A DNA stretch of 64,000 bases. Origin: Geomonas paludis. GTDB taxonomy: Bacteria; Desulfobacterota; Desulfuromonadia; Geobacterales; Geobacteraceae. The notes under the pieces are model-generated. The model had not been told where the DNA came from, made no database searches, and was given only the letters and a program-made list of their open reading frames with translations. A program made the position numbers and the translations under genes. The DNA lies in the NCBI RefSeq assembly GCF_014193585.1, contig NZ_BLXY01000004.1:1-64000 (forward strand). Reading direction: 5' to 3'. Shown piece by piece: positions 61,208-64,000 of the stretch (its first letter is position 1; each line of letters opens with the position of its first letter).

Positions 61208-62194
61208 ATGAGCGTCATACTCGTTACCGGCGGCGCCGGTTACATTGGAAGCCACGTGGTCAGGCAGCTCTCCGAGGCGGGACACGAGGTGGTGGTTTAC
61301 GACAACCTCTCCACCGGTTCGGCCGACGCCCTGGTGCACGGGGAGCGGCTGGTGGTGGGCGACCTGGCGGACCAGGACAACATCCGCGCGGTCCTCAAGG
61401 AGACCGGGGCCAAGTCGGTGCTCCATTTCGCCGCGGCCATCATCGCCCCGGAGTCGGTGACCCTGCCGCTCAAGTACTACAGCAACAACACCCGCAACAC
61501 GCTGAACCTTTTGCAGGCCTGCGTGGAGCACGGTGTCGAGCGCTTCATCTTCTCCAGCACCGCCGCGGTCTACGGCATCCCTGAGGGAGGAGCCGCCTCC
61601 GAGGAGAGTCGCACCGCCCCCATCAACCCCTACGGCACCTCGAAGCTGATGAGCGAGTGGATGCTCAGGGACGCGGCCTTCGCCCACGGCTTCTCCTACG
61701 TGGCGCTGCGCTACTTCAACGTGGCCGGCGCCGACCCGCAGGCGCGCATGGGGCAACGGACGCCGGAGGCGACCCACCTGATCAAGGTGGCGTGCCAGGC
61801 GGCGCTGGGCGCCCGCGACGGCGTCTCCATCTTCGGCACCGACTACGACACCCCCGACGGCACCGGCATCCGCGACTACATCCACATCGAGGACCTGGCC
61901 TCGGCGCACCTGGCGGCCCTGAGCTACCTGGAGCGCGGCGGCGCCTCCGACGTCATCAACGTGGGGTACGGCAAGGGGAGCAGCGTGCGCGAGGTGATCA
62001 AGGTGGTGAAGGACGTAAGCGGCGTCGACTTCAAGGTCAACGAGGCGCCCCGGCGTCCCGGCGACCCGGACAGCCTGATCGCAGTGGCGGACAAGATCTG
62101 CACCGTTCTTGGCTGGACCCCGTCCTACAACGACCTGCACACCATCGTCGCCGACGCGTGGCGCTGGGAACAGAAGCTTTGGCAATCCCGCTAG
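61208..62194 (+). CDS. galE: UDP-glucose 4-epimerase
   Basis: 328 aa. It is an extended short-chain dehydrogenase interconverting UDP-glucose and UDP-galactose (or the N-acetyl forms). VTGGAGYIGSHVV binds NAD; the catalytic Ser-Thr and YxxxK are in FSSTAAVYG and NPYGTSKLMSE; RYFNVAGADP and GTGIRDYIHIEDLA are typical. GGAGG is 8 nt before ATG 61208. The product probably feeds cell-surface polysaccharide. yicC follows after 28 bp. Confidence 0.94.
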   Translation: MSVILVTGGAGYIGSHVVRQLSEAGHEVVVYDNLSTGSADALVHGERLVVGDLADQDNIRAVLKETGAKSVLHFAAAIIAPESVTLPLKYYSNNTRNTLNLLQACVEHGVERFIFSSTAAVYGIPEGGAASEESRTAPINPYGTSKLMSEWMLRDAAFAHGFSYVALRYFNVAGADPQARMGQRTPEATHLIKVACQAALGARDGVSIFGTDYDTPDGTGIRDYIHIEDLASAHLAALSYLERGGASDVINVGYGKGSSVREVIKVVKDVSGVDFKVNEAPRRPGDPDSLIAVADKICTVLGWTPSYNDLHTIVADAWRWEQKLWQSR

Positions 62195-62222
62195 CCGCAA
62201 AGAGCGGGGACAAGGAGAAGGC

Positions 62223-63101
62223 ATGATAAAAAGCATGACCGGCTATGGCAAGGGCGAGGCCGCCCACGAGGGGGGGCGCTTCGTCGTCGAGGTGCGCTGC
62301 GTGAACCACCGCTACGGCGAGGTGACCGTCAAGCTCCCGCGCGTGCTGCTGCAGTTCGAGAACGAGATCAAGAAGCGGGTGGGCGAGCGGCTCGTGCGCG
62401 GCAAGATCGACGTCTTCATCCAGGTGGAGAACGCGGTGGCGCTCGGCGTGCCGACCGCCAACCTGCCGCTGGCCCGCGGTTACCTGAAGGCCTTCCAGAG
62501 CATCGGCGAGGCGCTGGGGCTGCACGGCGAGGTGGACCTCGCGCTGGTGGCCGCGCAGCGTGACGTGGTCACCGTGGCGGCCGAGGCCGAGGCGACCCTC
62601 GAGGAGATGCCGCAGGAACTCACCTCCGCGCTGGAGGACGCCCTGCGCCGGGTGGACGAGATGCGCCTTTTCGAGGGGGAGTCGCTCTACGCCGACTTCC
62701 AGAGACGCCGCGAGACCCTGACCCAGCTGATCGCCCAGGTCGCCGCACGCGCCCCGCAGGTGGTGGCCGAGTACGGCCAGCGCCTGAAGGAGCGCATCGC
62801 GCAGTTGCTGGGCGATGCGTCCCTTCCCGAGGAGCGCCTGGTCCAGGAGATCGCGGTCATGGCCGACAAGTGCGACGTCACCGAGGAGCTGGTGCGCCTG
62901 GAGAGCCACCTGCGCCAGTTCGACGAGACGCTGGCCAAGAGCGAGCCGGTGGGGAGAAAGCTCGACTTCCTGCTCCAGGAGATCAACCGCGAGGTGAACA
63001 CCATCGGCTCCAAGGGGAACGATGCCCAGATGGCCGCGCTGGTGGTGGAGTTGAAGGCCGAGCTGGAGAAGATCCGCGAGCAGGTGCAGAACATAGAGTA
63101 G
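62223..63101 (+). CDS. yicC: YicC/YloC-family endoribonuclease
   Basis: 292 aa. The N-terminal MIKSMTGYGKGEA and CVNHRYGEVTVKLPR and the C-terminal DKCDVTEELVRLESHL, GRKLDFLLQEINREVNTIGS mark the family, recently shown to include an endoribonuclease. It is followed by gmk and rpoZ, the usual order, but there is no remA/DUF370 gene between yicC and gmk, where many bacteria have one. Confidence 0.94.
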   Translation: MIKSMTGYGKGEAAHEGGRFVVEVRCVNHRYGEVTVKLPRVLLQFENEIKKRVGERLVRGKIDVFIQVENAVALGVPTANLPLARGYLKAFQSIGEALGLHGEVDLALVAAQRDVVTVAAEAEATLEEMPQELTSALEDALRRVDEMRLFEGESLYADFQRRRETLTQLIAQVAARAPQVVAEYGQRLKERIAQLLGDASLPEERLVQEIAVMADKCDVTEELVRLESHLRQFDETLAKSEPVGRKLDFLLQEINREVNTIGSKGNDAQMAALVVELKAELEKIREQVQNIE

Positions 63102-63172
63102 GTGAACTTTACAGTTTTGGGTTCCGCCTGCCTCTTTTTGTAGCGGATCCCGACAACGGCAACGGGTGAACT

Positions 63173-63781
63173 ATGAAACGAGAAGGTGTATTGTACGTGA
63201 TTTCGGCCCCTTCGGGGGCGGGCAAGACCTCGCTGTGTAAGGAAATAATTGACATCTTTCCGAACTTGCGGCATTCTGTCAGCTACACGACGCGCCCTCC
63301 CCGGAACGGAGAGGTGCACGGGCGTGATTATTTTTTTGTGGGTAAGGACGAGTTCGACCGGATGGTCGAGGCCGGGGAATTCGCAGAGTGGGCCGAGGTG
63401 CACGGCAACTTCTACGGCACGTCGCTCGCCACCCTCAAGGAATCCCGCACCGAGGGCATCGACCTTATCCTTGACATCGACTGCCAGGGTGCGCGGCAGC
63501 TGAAAGGGCGTTTCGAAGGAGGGGTCTACATCTTCGTACTCCCGCCCAGCATCGAGGAGCTCAGGCGCCGCCTGGACAACCGCTCCTCCGACTCGCAGGA
63601 AGTCATCGAGCGCCGCATCCATAACGCCTCCGGCGAGATCAAGGAAGCGCGCTGGTACGATTACATCATCGTCAACGACAAGTTTTCCGAGGCCCTGGAC
63701 CAGCTGAAAAGCGTGCTGATCGCCGAGCAGTGCCGCACCACCCGCCTTTTGCACGGCCTTTCCAGGGTCTTCACGATTTAG
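63173..63781 (+). CDS. gmk: Guanylate kinase
   Basis: 202 aa. It phosphorylates GMP to GDP. The P-loop is SAPSGAGKTSL at about residue 10; SVSYTTRPPRNGEVHGRDY binds GMP; LILDIDCQGARQL is the Walker B region. The ATG has only a weak GGGTGA site. rpoZ starts 29 bp after the stop. Confidence 0.95.
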   Translation: MKREGVLYVISAPSGAGKTSLCKEIIDIFPNLRHSVSYTTRPPRNGEVHGRDYFFVGKDEFDRMVEAGEFAEWAEVHGNFYGTSLATLKESRTEGIDLILDIDCQGARQLKGRFEGGVYIFVLPPSIEELRRRLDNRSSDSQEVIERRIHNASGEIKEARWYDYIIVNDKFSEALDQLKSVLIAEQCRTTRLLHGLSRVFTI

Positions 63782-63810
63782 ACGTTTAACATCACAAAGG
63801 GGATTCACTT

Positions 63811-64000
63811 ATGGCAAGGGTTACCGTAGAAGATTGCCTCGAGAAGGTGGACAACCGCTTCCTCCTGGTCATGCTCGCCTCCAAGAGGGTGAAGCAGCTG
63901 TTCAAGGGCGCGAAGCCGCTCATCGACAACAGGGCAGCGAACAAGAACGTGGTCGTCTCCCTCAGGGAAATCGCCGCCGGCAAGATCGGCTGCGAGATCG
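63811..64000 (+). CDS. rpoZ: RNA polymerase omega subunit (partial, runs off the right edge)
   Basis: The first 63 residues are present: [20 protein letters not shown], then [15 protein letters not shown] and [16 protein letters not shown]. This is the conserved omega N-terminal half, including the region that in other bacteria contributes to ppGpp binding. AAAGGGG precedes the ATG. The end lies outside the window. Confidence 0.95.
   Translation, partial: MARVTVEDCLEKVDNRFLLVMLASKRVKQLFKGAKPLIDNRAANKNVVVSLREIAAGKIGCEI

Noticed and set aside
63102..63172. A remA/DUF370 gene expected between yicC and gmk
   Set aside because: The gap is only 71 bp, too short for the roughly 90-aa protein; the gene is absent here.

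Overview
The window reads as chromosome from a high-GC deltaproteobacterium of the Geobacter group (Geobacteraceae: Geobacter, Geomonas or Citrifermentans type). I base this on a periplasmic multiheme cytochrome c, a GEMM-I riboswitch with the sequence style of Geobacter examples, many PAS/GAF sensor kinases and sigma-54 response regulators, a single-chain pyruvate:ferredoxin oxidoreductase, and several families of palindromic intergenic repeats. Genus is inference. Apart from a possible transposase tail at the left edge there is no phage, plasmid or CRISPR material.

Layout. 1-2.5 kb: edge of a possible insertion sequence, an HDOD protein and mnmA. 2.5-6.4 kb (minus strand): an RdgC-like protein, then a nine-heme cytochrome c translationally coupled to a beta-propeller-like lipoprotein. 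6.7-12.4 kb: a DUF503 protein and an ABC exporter (periplasmic adaptor, ATPase, two FtsX-type permeases) followed by a membrane protein of unknown function. 12.4-19.7 kb: pheA-tyrA-aroA-cmk-ispH, rpsA-ihfB and tRNA-Leu(UAA). 19.9-25 kb: small enzymes and periplasmic proteins, then an EF-G paralog that appears to start at ATT. 25-31.6 kb: a large hybrid histidine kinase, a DUF523/DUF1722 protein and a membrane-bound heterodisulfide-reductase-like Fe-S oxidoreductase. 31.7-45.7 kb: a DctB/DctD-like sensor and sigma-54 regulator next to dctA, then maeB, sucCD, a small ribbon-helix-helix gene and nifJ. This set links C4-dicarboxylate uptake to malate, pyruvate, succinyl-CoA and acetyl-CoA. 45.9-50.6 kb: a DUF4124 protein, an M28 peptidase, a CHAD protein, small proteins and a parvulin lipoprotein. 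50.7-57.7 kb: a sigma-54 response regulator, a Sel1 protein and sensor kinase behind a sigma-54 promoter, and a GEMM riboswitch ahead of a PAS-GGDEF-EAL protein. 57.8-64 kb: a low-complexity secreted protein, tag, pyk, galE, yicC, gmk and the start of rpoZ.

Most notable: (1) a GEMM-I riboswitch whose terminator is mutually exclusive with the aptamer, placed before a gene that makes and breaks cyclic dinucleotide; (2) two apparent sigma-54 circuits, one for dicarboxylate uptake with twin TTAACC-N2-GGTTAA palindromes, the other joining a parvulin, a Sel1 protein and a PAS kinase; (3) a mobile palindromic repeat that lies in frame inside a CHAD protein; (4) an ATT start codon on an EF-G paralog; (5) short genes easily missed, at 41864-42025 and 48532-48696. 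All calls come from reading the sequence; no database search was run.
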